Assembly: GCA_934230325.1 (NCBI GenBank) | Contig: CAKQEP010000006.1 | Location: 1-64,000, forward strand | Direction of reading: 5' to 3' | DNA: 64,000 nt | Source: an uncultured Clostridia bacterium | GTDB lineage: Bacteria; Bacillota; Clostridia; Christensenellales; CAG-314 | Part shown: positions 21,814 to 30,349 of the stretch, piece by piece | How positions within the stretch are numbered: position 1 is the first letter of the stretch | How the letters are laid out: each line of letters starts with the position of its first letter | Made by a program: the position numbers and the translations under genes | Notes under the pieces: generated by a model | Databases searched by the model: none | The model's input: the letters and a program-made list of their open reading frames with translations, nothing else | Told to the model about the DNA's origin: nothing

Positions 21814-22635
21814 TTAATACTCGGCAAAGGACGCGTTTAAAAGAATATCAAAGTCGTCGCCTTTTGCGTTGCCGAAAGCGACAAGACACTTAAAATCTTT
21901 GCCGTCAACTTTAAACTCGTCAGGCTCAAAAACCGCGCTTTTTCCGTTGCCGCTCACCGTGCAGAAATCGACAAAATGAAGATTTTTGAGTCCGCCTTTG
22001 CCCGTCGATATGCTCTGCGCCGCCGTCGCCTTTATTTTTTTGGCAGTGGCGGTACCGCACAAAAAACATACGGGTACGCCTTTGTCGGTGAGGGTGTTTC
22101 CGCTGTCTATCATTCCGACGAGTTCTGTCGTTTGCCCGCAAAAAGTCAAAAGAATCTTTCTGTTTAGCGACGTGATTTTTTTGGCTTTTTTTATTTGGTT
22201 TGCTACCGCAAAAATCAATCCCGCAAAACACGCCGCGCCGCCGCCAAGCAACCCGATAGGAACTTTTAAGGAGTACCCCAAAGCCGAGTCAAAGGCAAAA
22301 TCGATTTTAAAAAGATAAAAAATACCGATAACGCACCCGCCCGCCAAAAAGGTTGCGGCAACGACGGACAAGACGGCGGAAAAATATTTTTTTAAAGAAA
22401 TTTTGCCCGCCCACGCCGCTGTTGTCATCAAAAACAACGTAACGGTCTTTAAAAACAACGACAAAACTTTGTTTGTGATTAAAGCGACGGCAACGGCGCA
22501 AACGCTACCCACCGCGCCGCCCGCAATCAATCGGTACCGTTTTGCTCGGCATTTTACTATTTTGTCCGCCGCCCAAAGTACCAGCCAGTCAAAAAACAGA
22601 TTGTCCAAAAGAGCGTACTCGATATATACTCTCAT
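21814..22635 (-). CDS. spoIIGA: Sigma-E processing peptidase SpoIIGA
   Basis: A 273-residue membrane protease that cleaves pro-sigma-E at the sporulation septum after a forespore signal. The N-terminal half has about five membrane helices. The C-terminal half is an aspartic-protease-like domain with the active site GMIDSGNTLTDK (Asp in D-S-G), and the conserved downstream beta segment FEPDEFKVDGKDFKCLVAFG. It lies directly upstream of sigE, as in other spore formers. The N-terminal MRVYIEYALLDNLFFDWLVL is typical of the family. Confidence 0.93.
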   Translation of the reverse strand: MRVYIEYALLDNLFFDWLVLWAADKIVKCRAKRYRLIAGGAVGSVCAVAVALITNKVLSLFLKTVTLFLMTTAAWAGKISLKKYFSAVLSVVAATFLAGGCVIGIFYLFKIDFAFDSALGYSLKVPIGLLGGGAACFAGLIFAVANQIKKAKKITSLNRKILLTFCGQTTELVGMIDSGNTLTDKGVPVCFLCGTATAKKIKATAAQSISTGKGGLKNLHFVDFCTVSGNGKSAVFEPDEFKVDGKDFKCLVAFGNAKGDDFDILLNASFAEY

Positions 22636-22661
22636 AGAGCAATATTAAAGCAAATCAAAGC

Positions 22662-22700
22662 GAAAAAAAAAGGACGACTCGTTTGTTTTTGTCGTCTTTT
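22662..22700 (-). terminator. Minus-strand terminator of the small cysteine-rich gene
   Basis: On the minus strand GACGAC / GTCGTC pair around an A-rich loop and run into nine T residues, 83 bases after the stop of the gene at 22783. Confidence 0.75.
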
Positions 22701-22782
22701 GGTGTTTTGGTCGGGTAGATAAGTTGTTTTTGCGTCGTTTTTGATAGGTCAAACGGTTTTTTGGTTTGGCAAGTCGATTTTT

Positions 22783-22944
22783 TCAGTTCGGCAAATCGGT
22801 TTTGAGCGGGCAAGTCCCAAATCCTTGACAAGGCGCGACGTCGCAGACTATTCCGTCGTTTCCGTCAGCGTAATTTACGCAATTTTCAAACACGCAGGAA
22901 GCGTAAAAGCAGGGAGTCGGTTTGTTTTTTTGCTTATTTTTCAT
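22783..22944 (-). CDS. Small cysteine-rich protein
   Basis: A 53-residue protein with six cysteines: C-x4-C-x4-C early (CFYASCVFENC) and C-x4-C-x5-C late (CDVAPCQGFGTC). It is too short for a standard gene filter, but GAGAGGT lies at a suitable distance before the ATG at 22944 and a strong terminator follows, so I think it is expressed. The spacing could suit a metal site or disulfides. The N-terminus MKNKQKNKPTP is basic. No family recognised. It is divergent from rplI. Confidence 0.5.
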   Translation of the reverse strand: MKNKQKNKPTPCFYASCVFENCVNYADGNDGIVCDVAPCQGFGTCPLKTDLPN

Positions 22945-22975
22945 ATCATACCTCTCTGTCGATATTATTGCCCGC

Positions 22976-23004
22976 TTGACAAAAACGATACTTTGTTTTA
23001 AAAT
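22976..23004 (+). promoter_or_regulatory. Promoter of rplI
   Basis: TTGACA (22976-22981), 17-bp spacer, TAAAAT (22999-23004), 22 bp before the rplI start codon. Confidence 0.85.
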
Positions 23005-23026
23005 AAAAGGCAAGGAGATTTTAGAT

Positions 23027-23464
23027 ATGAAAGTTATTCTGTTGACCGACGTAAAAGGACAAGGCAAAAAAAACGATATAATTAACGTTGCGGACGGGTA
23101 CGCGCAAAACTTCCTTATCAAAAAAGGGTTTGCTGCCGCCGCCACCGTAGAAGCGGTAAAAAAGGCAGAAGCCGCCAAAGCGGCAGAACAACGCAAGCGG
23201 GAAGAACAACGCCAAAAAGCGTTGCAAGACGCCAAAACGCTTTCTTCCGTTGCCGTCACGGTGGAGGCTAATCACGGAGAAAACGGCAAGATTTTCGGCA
23301 GTATCACAAGCAAGGAAATTGCAGAAACTCTCGTAAAGCAAGGCTATGACGTGGACAAAAAGAATATCGTGCTTAAAGAACCGATAAAAATTGTCGGAGA
23401 GTACAAAATCACCGTCAAACTTTTTCCCGAAATCAGCGCGGAAGTCACCGTCAAGGTCGTTTAA
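23027..23464 (+). CDS. rplI: 50S ribosomal protein bL9
   Basis: A 145-residue ribosomal protein with the elongated two-domain bL9 plan. The N-terminal 23S-binding domain has MKVILLTDVKGQGKKNDIIN and GYAQNFLIKKGFA; a long charged connecting helix covers about residues 41-75; the C-terminal domain includes GKIFGSITSKEIAE. AAGGAGA precedes the ATG. It is monocistronic here: the usual dnaB (dnaC) partner seen near it in many Bacillota does not follow. A DnaA-box cluster lies directly downstream. Confidence 0.96.
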   Translation: MKVILLTDVKGQGKKNDIINVADGYAQNFLIKKGFAAAATVEAVKKAEAAKAAEQRKREEQRQKALQDAKTLSSVAVTVEANHGENGKIFGSITSKEIAETLVKQGYDVDKKNIVLKEPIKIVGEYKITVKLFPEISAEVTVKVV

Positions 23465-23544
23465 AGCGGCAGTAGAAAGCAAAAAAAGCGGCTTGCGATT
23501 TTCCTTTGGACGCGCCTAAAAACGGGGCAAAAAAAGAGCGATGT

Positions 23545-23715
23545 ATTTTATGCTTTTATACGCATAAAATGAATCGAAAAAAAAGACGGCAAAATCTTGT
23601 GTGTGGATAACTTTTTGCACTTTTCCCCTTTAAAACAAAAGGATTTTTGCTTAAAAAGCGGGTTTATCCACTCCAAAACGGCAGATTTATCCACTTATCC
23701 ACAAGGTTATGCACA
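23545..23715. other. Cluster of DnaA boxes, candidate replication origin or DnaA-binding regulatory region
   Basis: In the 320-bp gap between rplI and the next gene there are five DnaA-type boxes. Three match TTATNCACA fully: 23602-23610 on the minus strand (TGTGGATAA), 23695-23703 (TTATCCACA) and 23707-23715 (TTATGCACA). Two end in T: 23664-23672 and 23687-23695. The last three are nearly contiguous and in one orientation. AT-rich DNA flanks them, with an ATTTTATGC / GCATAAAAT dyad at 23545-23570 on the left and ATTTATTTTATTCAT on the right. dnaA and dnaN are not in the window. Confidence 0.65.
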
Positions 23716-23786
23716 ATTTATTTTATTCATAGGGACTGCTTTTTTGGCGACTTACGAGCCTAAAAAGCGGAAAAACGGTAGAAAAT

Positions 23787-24458
23787 ATGAAAGGTAATTT
23801 TATACGATTTTGCGCGGTTTTTTTGTGCTGTCTGTCCGTCGCTTTTGCGTTGTGCGGTTGCGGCGGCGTTAAAGATTTTTCTTTTGCGGGTACAAAATCG
23901 CAACTCACCAAAAAAGGATTCGGAGTTCCCGACAAAAAAGATACGGCGGGTTTTTACGTTTTGTCGCGGGAGGACAATACCATCGACAAAAATATAATAT
24001 CCAAACGATACGAAGTTTTAAAGCAGTCGTACCCCGTAGTGTACCAAAATTTTGAGTTTTCCTTTACTGCGACGAGCGACCTCAATATATGGGAAGACGC
24101 TTCCGGCGAAGAAATTCCCTTGATAAAAAAGGGCGGCAACAACTGGTCGAGCGTGATTTACGCTCTTTGCCGTTACGACGCGGTGGAGCGGGTGATGGAG
24201 TTTTGGGGGACGGACAAAAAAGGCGAGCCGATTTGGTTTTTTATGTTTGAGTGCCGCGACCAAAAAAGCGCCGCATTAAAGGTCACTTTTGCGCAAAAAC
24301 TCAAAGACGTATTGCTAAAAATCAACCAAACGATAAGCGGAAACCAAACGGAAAACGACAAAGCGTACAGTTGGGCGTTAAAATGTCAAACGAATATAGC
24401 GATAAGCAAAAATTGCGTTGTCATATATACGGCAAACTCAAAAGGGTTAATCGCTTAA
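23787..24458 (+). CDS. Putative lipoprotein
   Basis: A 223-residue secreted protein. The N-terminus has a signal peptide with a hydrophobic core and a lipobox-like ALCGCGG (Cys at about 23 or 25). The mature part has mixed character with Trp and aromatic residues and no recognised domain. A late segment (WALKCQTNIAISKNCVVIYT) resembles a terminal beta hairpin. It lies immediately downstream of the DnaA-box cluster, so its promoter may be influenced by DnaA. Function unknown. Confidence 0.7.
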   Translation: MKGNFIRFCAVFLCCLSVAFALCGCGGVKDFSFAGTKSQLTKKGFGVPDKKDTAGFYVLSREDNTIDKNIISKRYEVLKQSYPVVYQNFEFSFTATSDLNIWEDASGEEIPLIKKGGNNWSSVIYALCRYDAVERVMEFWGTDKKGEPIWFFMFECRDQKSAALKVTFAQKLKDVLLKINQTISGNQTENDKAYSWALKCQTNIAISKNCVVIYTANSKGLIA

Positions 24459-24542
24459 CTCAAAATATAGCAAAAAGAACCAAACAAAAAAGCGACGACA
24501 ACGGCAAAACAACAAAATAATCAAAAACAAGGAGGACAAAAA

Positions 24543-24809
24543 ATGCATCACAAAATAAAAACCAAAGGCGTTTGCAGTCAAAGCGTATCTTTTGACCTTG
24601 ACGGCGACGTAGTAAAAAACGTTAGTTTTGAGGGCGGTTGCAACGGCAATCTCAAAGCGATTTGCAAACTCGTGGACGGAATGACCGCCGACCAAATAGA
24701 AAAATACCTTGCGGGAAACACTTGCGGCTACAAAGACACGAGTTGCGCCGACCAGTTTGCGCAAGCCGTCAAAAAGGCGCGTCAGGAAGAAAGTCAACGC
24801 AACGGTTGA
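24543..24809 (+). CDS. TSCPD domain-containing protein
   Basis: An 88-residue protein with the TSCPD domain also found at the C-terminus of some vitamin-B12-dependent ribonucleotide reductases. Pattern seen: GVCSQSVSFDLDGDVVKNV, then GGCNGNLKAICKLVDGM, then the signature TSCADQFAQAV near the end (Ala for Pro). Conserved cysteines may bind metal or nucleotide. The free-standing form is widespread in Clostridia and its role is not established. AAGGAGG precedes the ATG. Confidence 0.85.
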   Translation: MHHKIKTKGVCSQSVSFDLDGDVVKNVSFEGGCNGNLKAICKLVDGMTADQIEKYLAGNTCGYKDTSCADQFAQAVKKARQEESQRNG

Positions 24810-24887
24810 GTATGAAGCAACGATTGAATACTAAAACAAATCGTTGAGAAAACAGTAGAAATTTTGCTTTGGTAATCACGCAATCAA

Positions 24888-24918
24888 ACAGGGAGAAACA
24901 AATGCCGTTTCTCCCTGT
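24888..24918. terminator. Two-sided terminator
   Basis: A 12-bp stem ACAGGGAGAAAC / GTTTCTCCCTGT between the convergent TSCPD and lpdA genes. Confidence 0.85.
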
Positions 24919-24982
24919 CTTTGTGTTGTTGTTTGTGTTGTTGTAAATCCGCTTTTGCGTCGGTTTGGTCGTTGCAAAGGGT

Positions 24983-26356
24983 TTACAACGTATGAATTGC
25001 TTTGCCGACGCTTGCCAACGCGCTTTCTCCGACGGCTTCGTCTATAGTCGGGTGCGGGTGGATAGCGCGTTCTATGTGTTCGCGGGTAAGACCGTTTGCG
25101 ACGGCAAGGGTGAGTTCTCCTATTATGTCGGTGGCGCGGTCGCAATAAAGTACTGCGCCCAACAGTTTGCCGCTTGATTTTTCAAAGACGGTTTTTACAA
25201 AGCCTCTGTCGGCGCCCGCAATGATACTCTTTCCGTTTGCGCCCATCGGAAACTTGCCTACTTCCGTTTCTATGCCCTTTTCCGTCGCTTGCGCTTGAGT
25301 CATTCCGACGGCGGCAATTTCCGGTGAAGAATATATGCAACTCGGCACGACGGAAAGGTTGACGGGATTTTTGATTCCCGCAAGTTTGTCCGCAACGTAT
25401 TCTCCTTGCGCCGCCGCAAAGTGCGCCAACTGTATGCCGCCTATGCAATCGCCTATGGCGTATACGTGGGGGAGATTTGTCTGATACTCTTGGTTTACGA
25501 CGATTGCGCCGCGATTTAATTCGAGACCTACGCCTTCCGCATTAAGACCTTTTGTGTTTGCGCGACGCCCCGTGCTTACTATTACGAGGTCGGCGGAAAC
25601 TTGTTTATCACCCTTTTTGTCGGTGAAGTATACGGTGTATTTGTCGTCTTTGGTCACTTTGGTGACGCCGGCGCCCGTGTTGATGACCGCTCCTTTCTTT
25701 TTGAGGGCAAGAGCGTGCTGTAAGGATACGTCTCTGTCCATAGTGGGCAAAATTCTGTCCATATACTCTACGACGGTGACTTTTTTGCCTAACGCAAGCA
25801 AAAACTCGGCAAACTCAACGCCGATAACGCCGCCGCCGACGATGACGATTTCTTCGGGAATATCGTTTGTTCCTTCCAAAAGATAGTCGCTGTTGACGCA
25901 CAAATCCATACCTTCTATCGGCAAAGTCGCGGGAACGCTGCCCGTACTTATCACAAAGTCTTTGGCGGTGTAAACTTGTTGGTCGACTTTGACGTGAGTT
26001 GCGTCGACAAAAGACGCCGTACCCCGCAAAAGAGTGATTTTGCGCGCCGCAATAAGTTTTTCTACGCCGGTACGCAATCTCATGACTACTTCGTCTCTGC
26101 GCTGATAAATTTTTGCAAGGTCAAAAGTCGTTTCGCCGCAATTAACGCCATAATCGCTTGCGTGACGAGCCTGCTCGATGAGTTCGCCCGAGTGAAGCAA
26201 CGCCTTTGTGGGTATGCACCCGCGATTCAAACAAGTTCCGCCGACGTCTTTGTTTTCTGCCAGCGCGACGGAAAGTCCGTTTTGCGCGGCGCGTAAAGCC
26301 GCCGTATAACCCGCAGGACCGCCGCCGAGTATCATTACGTCAAAATTGTTTTCCAT
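24983..26356 (-). CDS. lpdA: Dihydrolipoamide dehydrogenase
   Basis: A 457-residue FAD flavoprotein (E3) that reoxidises dihydrolipoyl groups with NAD+. It has the FAD motif ILGGGPAGYTAALRAAQ, the redox disulfide in GGTCLNRGCIPTK, the NAD-binding IVGGGVIGVEFAEF, the second FAD strand VYAIGDCIGG, and the C-terminal base in HPHPTIDEAV. The start at 26356 follows AGAGGTTT. It lies 111 bases after lplA on the same strand. No E2 or H-protein gene is in the window, so whether it serves the glycine cleavage system or a 2-oxoacid dehydrogenase is not known. Confidence 0.95.
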   Translation of the reverse strand: MENNFDVMILGGGPAGYTAALRAAQNGLSVALAENKDVGGTCLNRGCIPTKALLHSGELIEQARHASDYGVNCGETTFDLAKIYQRRDEVVMRLRTGVEKLIAARKITLLRGTASFVDATHVKVDQQVYTAKDFVISTGSVPATLPIEGMDLCVNSDYLLEGTNDIPEEIVIVGGGVIGVEFAEFLLALGKKVTVVEYMDRILPTMDRDVSLQHALALKKKGAVINTGAGVTKVTKDDKYTVYFTDKKGDKQVSADLVIVSTGRRANTKGLNAEGVGLELNRGAIVVNQEYQTNLPHVYAIGDCIGGIQLAHFAAAQGEYVADKLAGIKNPVNLSVVPSCIYSSPEIAAVGMTQAQATEKGIETEVGKFPMGANGKSIIAGADRGFVKTVFEKSSGKLLGAVLYCDRATDIIGELTLAVANGLTREHIERAIHPHPTIDEAVGESALASVGKAIHTL

Positions 26357-26467
26357 ATCAAACCTCTTTTTTGTATCGTTATTTTTTGATTTGTTTGTTT
26401 TTTGAGTTACGTTTGTGCTTTTTTGTCGCAAAATCGTTTGATTTTTAATCGTCGATTTGCGATTTTG

Positions 26468-27442
26468 TCAAGAATTATCGACGGTTTGATTTTTAATCAA
26501 CCGTATTATATCGCAAACCGCAGGATTAGAAGAAGTCAACAGGCTGATTTTTTTGCCCGCCAACTCGTTTTCTGCAAGGGCGGACAGTTTTGGGTCAAGG
26601 CTGTCGGTAAACACGCTGACGGAAGTTATTTTGCCGTCGTCGTCGACGCGATAAGCGACTTCTACGCAACCCCAGTCGAATCTGTCCTTCAAAACGACGT
26701 CGCAGTCGTCGGTAACTTTGTTAAACAGCCACTCTTTGCTTTGAATTTTTTTGGTAAACTCATCCGTTTTTTCCCAGCGGTAGTCGTCGGGGGATACGGT
26801 TTCTATCGGCAACCCGTAAATGTTTGCCGCCGCGTTTTTTATGCTTTGAGCAAGGTCGGCAACGTTTATCGACGGATTGAGAGAGGACAGATTTACGACG
26901 CGCGACGCAACGCTTTTTACGCCTTTGCTATCGAGTTTTTTTGCCGAAACGACGAGATAGCGGCTCATTTTGCTCACGTCGGTATCTATGAGAATAGTCC
27001 CGTGATGCATACTTTTGCCGCCTTCGTGCAGAAAGGCGTTGCCGCTGAATTTTTTACCGTCTACCGTCATATCGTTGCGCCCGCTCACTTCCGCCTTAAG
27101 CCCAAACGGCTCGAGGCTTTGCGCAATAACGCAAAATTGTTTTTTGACGTCGTAATAGTCGTCGCGAGCAATAAAAGTAAAGTTGAGGTTTTTTACGTCG
27201 TGATACACCGCGCCGCCCCCCGTAAGTCTGCGAGCAAGCACGCCGCCGTCTTCGTAAAGGGCGTTGACGTTGACTTCGTTAAACACGTTTTGATTTTTGC
27301 CGATAACGACGGTTTTGTCGTTGCTCCAAAGGTAGACAAAAAGAGCGTCGTCGGGGCAAGTTTTAAAAAATTCGTACTCGAGAGCGATGTTTTTGTAGGG
27401 GTTCACTTGGTCGGTGTAATAAAAAAGTATCTTTTTAAGCAT
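26468..27442 (-). CDS. lplA: Lipoate-protein ligase A
   Basis: A 324-residue enzyme that activates lipoate with ATP and attaches it to lysines of lipoyl domains. Motifs: the substrate loop RRLTGGGAVYHDVKNLNFTF, and KFSGNAFLHEGGKSMHHGTI with the catalytic Lys nearby. A C-terminal accessory domain (residues about 245-324) is present, as in E. coli LplA. First gene of an lplA-lpdA unit, so lipoate scavenging and lipoyl-enzyme function are linked. Its promoter (27476-27504) holds a palindrome that could be an operator. Confidence 0.95.
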   Translation of the reverse strand: MLKKILFYYTDQVNPYKNIALEYEFFKTCPDDALFVYLWSNDKTVVIGKNQNVFNEVNVNALYEDGGVLARRLTGGGAVYHDVKNLNFTFIARDDYYDVKKQFCVIAQSLEPFGLKAEVSGRNDMTVDGKKFSGNAFLHEGGKSMHHGTILIDTDVSKMSRYLVVSAKKLDSKGVKSVASRVVNLSSLNPSINVADLAQSIKNAAANIYGLPIETVSPDDYRWEKTDEFTKKIQSKEWLFNKVTDDCDVVLKDRFDWGCVEVAYRVDDDGKITSVSVFTDSLDPKLSALAENELAGKKISLLTSSNPAVCDIIRLIKNQTVDNS

Positions 27443-27475
27443 AAAAATCCTTATTTTTTGTCGTTTCTACAAGAT

Positions 27476-27504
27476 ATTATGCAACCAAAACGGCGTTTTG
27501 GCAA
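27476..27504 (-). promoter_or_regulatory. Promoter of lplA-lpdA with an internal palindrome
   Basis: Minus strand TTGCCA (27499-27504), 17-bp spacer, CATAAT (27476-27481). The spacer and -35 contain the dyad CCAAAACG-G-CGTTTTGG (27485-27501), a plausible repressor site. Confidence 0.6.
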
Positions 27505-27533
27505 CTGTTTTTAAACATAAAAAAGCAAAACGG

Positions 27534-27562
27534 TTGAATATTGCCGCGCTTTGTGCTAAAAT
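27534..27562 (+). promoter_or_regulatory. Promoter of the HAD phosphatase gene
   Basis: TTGAAT (27534-27539), 17-bp spacer, TAAAAT (27557-27562), 21 bp before the ATG. Confidence 0.7.
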
Positions 27563-27583
27563 AAGCGTAAGGAGGTAAAGTTT

Positions 27584-28465
27584 ATGCCGCAAAAAACCGT
27601 TATCGCCGTCATGTACGATTTTGACAACACGCTCAGCACCTGCGACATGCAAGAATACGATTTTATTCCCGCCATAGGTATGCAGGCAAAAGATTTTTGG
27701 GCGGAAGCCAACGATTTTGCCCGCAAAAACCACACCGACGGGATACTTGCCGTCATGTGGCTCATGAAACAAAAGGCAGAAGGCACTGACTTATGCACGA
27801 GAAAACGACTCGTAGAAGGGGGCAAAAAGGTTAAGTTTAACAAGGGCGTCACTACGTGGTTTGACAGAATAAACGCCTTCGCAAAGGAAAACGGCGCAGT
27901 TTTGGAGCATTACATTATCAGCAGCGGTCTTAAACCGATAATAGAAGGCAGCGCGATAGGCAAATATTTTAAAGAAATTTATGCCTGCGACTACATATAC
28001 GACAAAAAGACGGGGCAACCGCTTTGGCCGTCAATATCGGTAAACTATACCAGCAAGGTTCAATTTATGTACCGCATACACAAGGGCGTGTTTGACGTCG
28101 GGGAAAACACAAAACTAAACAGTTATACGCCGGAAGAACAACGGCACGTTTCCTTCAACAATATGATTTATATAGGCGACGGACTCACCGACGTCCCGTG
28201 TATGAAGTTGACTCGCTTAAACGGCGGGCACAGCATAGGCGTTCATAAGGAAGGCGCGGAAAACCGTTACCTAATCAACGACGACAGAGTGAATTTTTTG
28301 GTAGAAGCGGATTACTCGGAAGGTAGCGAAATAGAGCAGATTATGCAAACGATAATACTTAAAGTGACGGCGGAAAGCCGTTTGGAAAGGATAACTCGCC
28401 GCCACGCCAACCTTGCGAAAGAGGCGGAAGAATCGGAATGTCTGCAAGCGACTCGTCAATACTGA
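27584..28465 (+). CDS. HAD-superfamily phosphatase
   Basis: A 293-residue cytoplasmic hydrolase. HAD motifs: nucleophile Asp in YDFDNTLST, motif II Ser in YIISSGLKP, and the metal-binding acidic pair in YIGDGLTDVPCM; a helical cap lies between motifs I and II. The substrate cannot be read from sequence. A charged C-terminal helix (ESRLERITRRHANLAKEAEE) extends beyond the core. AAGGAGG precedes the ATG. It is monocistronic with its own terminator. Confidence 0.88.
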   Translation: MPQKTVIAVMYDFDNTLSTCDMQEYDFIPAIGMQAKDFWAEANDFARKNHTDGILAVMWLMKQKAEGTDLCTRKRLVEGGKKVKFNKGVTTWFDRINAFAKENGAVLEHYIISSGLKPIIEGSAIGKYFKEIYACDYIYDKKTGQPLWPSISVNYTSKVQFMYRIHKGVFDVGENTKLNSYTPEEQRHVSFNNMIYIGDGLTDVPCMKLTRLNGGHSIGVHKEGAENRYLINDDRVNFLVEADYSEGSEIEQIMQTIILKVTAESRLERITRRHANLAKEAEESECLQATRQY

Positions 28466-28563
28466 CAACCTTTTGCCCGCCCACCGCTCCAAACGTCACT
28501 AATCAGAGCGATTTTTAAAAACTGCAAAAATTTAGCAAAAATTGATATTTAATAGTTTTAAAA

Positions 28564-28592
28564 AAGACGATAGCGGTTGCGTATCGTCTTTA
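28564..28592. terminator. Two-sided terminator
   Basis: A 10-bp stem AAAGACGATA / TATCGTCTTT between the convergent HAD and flavoprotein genes. Confidence 0.8.
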
Positions 28593-28626
28593 AATTTTGT
28601 ATACGTATTGATTTTTTGCCGCAAAA

Positions 28627-29478
28627 TCACTCTTGATTTTTTAAAAAGTCATAGGCGGCAAACGCCGCTACAAGACCTTCTCCTGCGGCTTTTTGGTACT
28701 TGTACGGTTTGCCCGTAACGTCGCCGGCGGCAAAAACGCCTTTGATATCGGTCGCGCAGTTGCGGTCGACTACGACCGAGCCGTTTTTTGTGGTTAGCCC
28801 CGCAACCAAACGGTCGGCGGAAAGCGATTTTAACACAAAAAATATATCCGCCTCTATTACGCCTTTGTCGCAAACGAGTTGCGTTGCCTTTTTTTCTCCG
28901 ACAAATTCTTTGGGTAGCAGGTTTACCGCGTTAACGTTGTCTGCGGCGGGTATATCGGTTTTTGCGACGGGAAGTACGGTGAGTTTTCCGCAAACTTCCG
29001 ACAGATACTTTAATTCGTGCGATTCCGATTTGTCGTAAACTATGGCGCAAGCGTGCTTGCCTTTAAAAAGCGGCCCGTCGCAAGTGGCGCAATAGCTGAC
29101 TCCGCGCCCCAAAAACAAATCTTCGTTTTTGATTTTTGCCGTTGACGGAAGTCCGCAAGCAAGTATTACGCATTTTGCCGTGAGAGAAAACTCTCCCGCG
29201 TCTACAAAAAACTCCTTTCCCGCAGGATAAACGCCGTTGACTTTGGCTTTTGTGATTTTTACGCCTAAACTTTGAGCGTGGCTTAAAAAATCGTCGTTGA
29301 GCCGTTTGCCCGTGATGTTTTTTTTGCCGAGATAGTTGAGTATTTTGGGCGCGGCGGCAACTTTGTCCGAGCCGTCTTGCGGGCTTAAAACCGTTGCGTC
29401 AACGTTTAAAATTTTAAGATTTATTGCGGCGGAAAGTCCCGCAGGTCCTGCCCCGATAATGGCTACGTCGGTTTTCAT
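28627..29478 (-). CDS. Thioredoxin-reductase-like flavoprotein with an altered pyridine-nucleotide site
   Basis: A 283-residue protein of the TrxR/AhpF fold. It keeps the FAD motif IIGAGPAGLSAAINL, the redox disulfide CATC in GVSYCATCDGPLF, and the second FAD motif GVFAAGDVTG. The NADPH-binding glycine motif (GxGxSA) expected after CATC is replaced by CAIVYDKSESHEL, and the domain is shorter. It may take electrons from a partner such as ferredoxin, or have become inactive. A more typical trxB lies at 41776. It is upstream of no obvious thioredoxin gene. Confidence 0.8.
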   Translation of the reverse strand: MKTDVAIIGAGPAGLSAAINLKILNVDATVLSPQDGSDKVAAAPKILNYLGKKNITGKRLNDDFLSHAQSLGVKITKAKVNGVYPAGKEFFVDAGEFSLTAKCVILACGLPSTAKIKNEDLFLGRGVSYCATCDGPLFKGKHACAIVYDKSESHELKYLSEVCGKLTVLPVAKTDIPAADNVNAVNLLPKEFVGEKKATQLVCDKGVIEADIFFVLKSLSADRLVAGLTTKNGSVVVDRNCATDIKGVFAAGDVTGKPYKYQKAAGEGLVAAFAAYDFLKNQE

Positions 29479-29614
29479 TTTGCGACTCCTTTTTTTGCGT
29501 CGTAAACCGTTGCCGTCAATTTTTTTAAGTCGATTGTTTTTTTAAAACGGTTTTTTGGTTTATTTGATTGTTGTTTTTGTTTTTAATTTTAATTTTTGCC
29601 ATTGTTAGATAGTT

Positions 29615-30349
29615 TTAATCGGGATAAACGGGCAAAATTCTCTTGTGCTTGCCGCGTTGTTCTGCCGCTTCTATACGGTGTGTGACCGACGGAGTGGCTT
29701 CTCCGAGCAAGAGATAATCGTCGATTTCCTTATACGTCAAGCCCATTTCCTGCTCGTCGGTCTGTCCTGCCCAAAGTCCCGCCGACGGTTTTTTGGTTCT
29801 TATTGTCATAGGCGCGTCAAAGTACGCCAAAAACTCGTAAACTTCTCGTACCGTCAAATCTCCGATAGGGTTTAAGTCGTACGCTCCGTCACCCCATTTG
29901 GTAAAGTATCCCATCGTGCTTTCGCTGCGATTTCCCGTGCCGGCTACAAGACAGTTTTCCGTCTGAGCGACTGCGTACAACGTCGTCATTCTCAAACGCG
30001 GGTTTATGTTTGCAAACGCCGCCGCTTTTTTGTAGTCGGGGTTTACGTTGCCGTCAAGAGCCTTTAGCAGTGCCTCTTTTGCGGCGGTAATGTCGACAGT
30101 CCTTGACTCTATGCCGTACTGCTCGGAAACCTTTTTGGCGTCCTGCATATCCGTCGTGTAGTTTTGTTTGCTTTGGCAAGGCATAATTATCCCTATGGTT
30201 TTGTCGCAAGCCTTTTTGCACAAAATGCCTACCAAAGCGCAGTCCTTGCCGCCGCTGTTTCCAAATACGATACCGCTGGCGTTTGCGGCTTTAACTTTGT
30301 CTTTTATCCACTGTACGCGCAGTTGCGTTTCTTTTGCGTAATCTCTCAT
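29615..30349 (-). CDS. nadE: NAD synthetase, ammonia-type
   Basis: A 244-residue enzyme that amidates nicotinate adenine dinucleotide to NAD, the last step of NAD synthesis. It has the PP-loop GNSGGKDCALVG (Cys where Ser is more common), TGNRSE and the conserved YFTKWGDGAYDLNPIGDLT, then KKPSAGLWAGQTDEQEMGLT. No glutaminase domain, so it would use free ammonia or a partner. Length is normal for the short form. A separate unit on the minus strand. Confidence 0.94.
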   Translation of the reverse strand: MRDYAKETQLRVQWIKDKVKAANASGIVFGNSGGKDCALVGILCKKACDKTIGIIMPCQSKQNYTTDMQDAKKVSEQYGIESRTVDITAAKEALLKALDGNVNPDYKKAAAFANINPRLRMTTLYAVAQTENCLVAGTGNRSESTMGYFTKWGDGAYDLNPIGDLTVREVYEFLAYFDAPMTIRTKKPSAGLWAGQTDEQEMGLTYKEIDDYLLLGEATPSVTHRIEAAEQRGKHKRILPVYPD

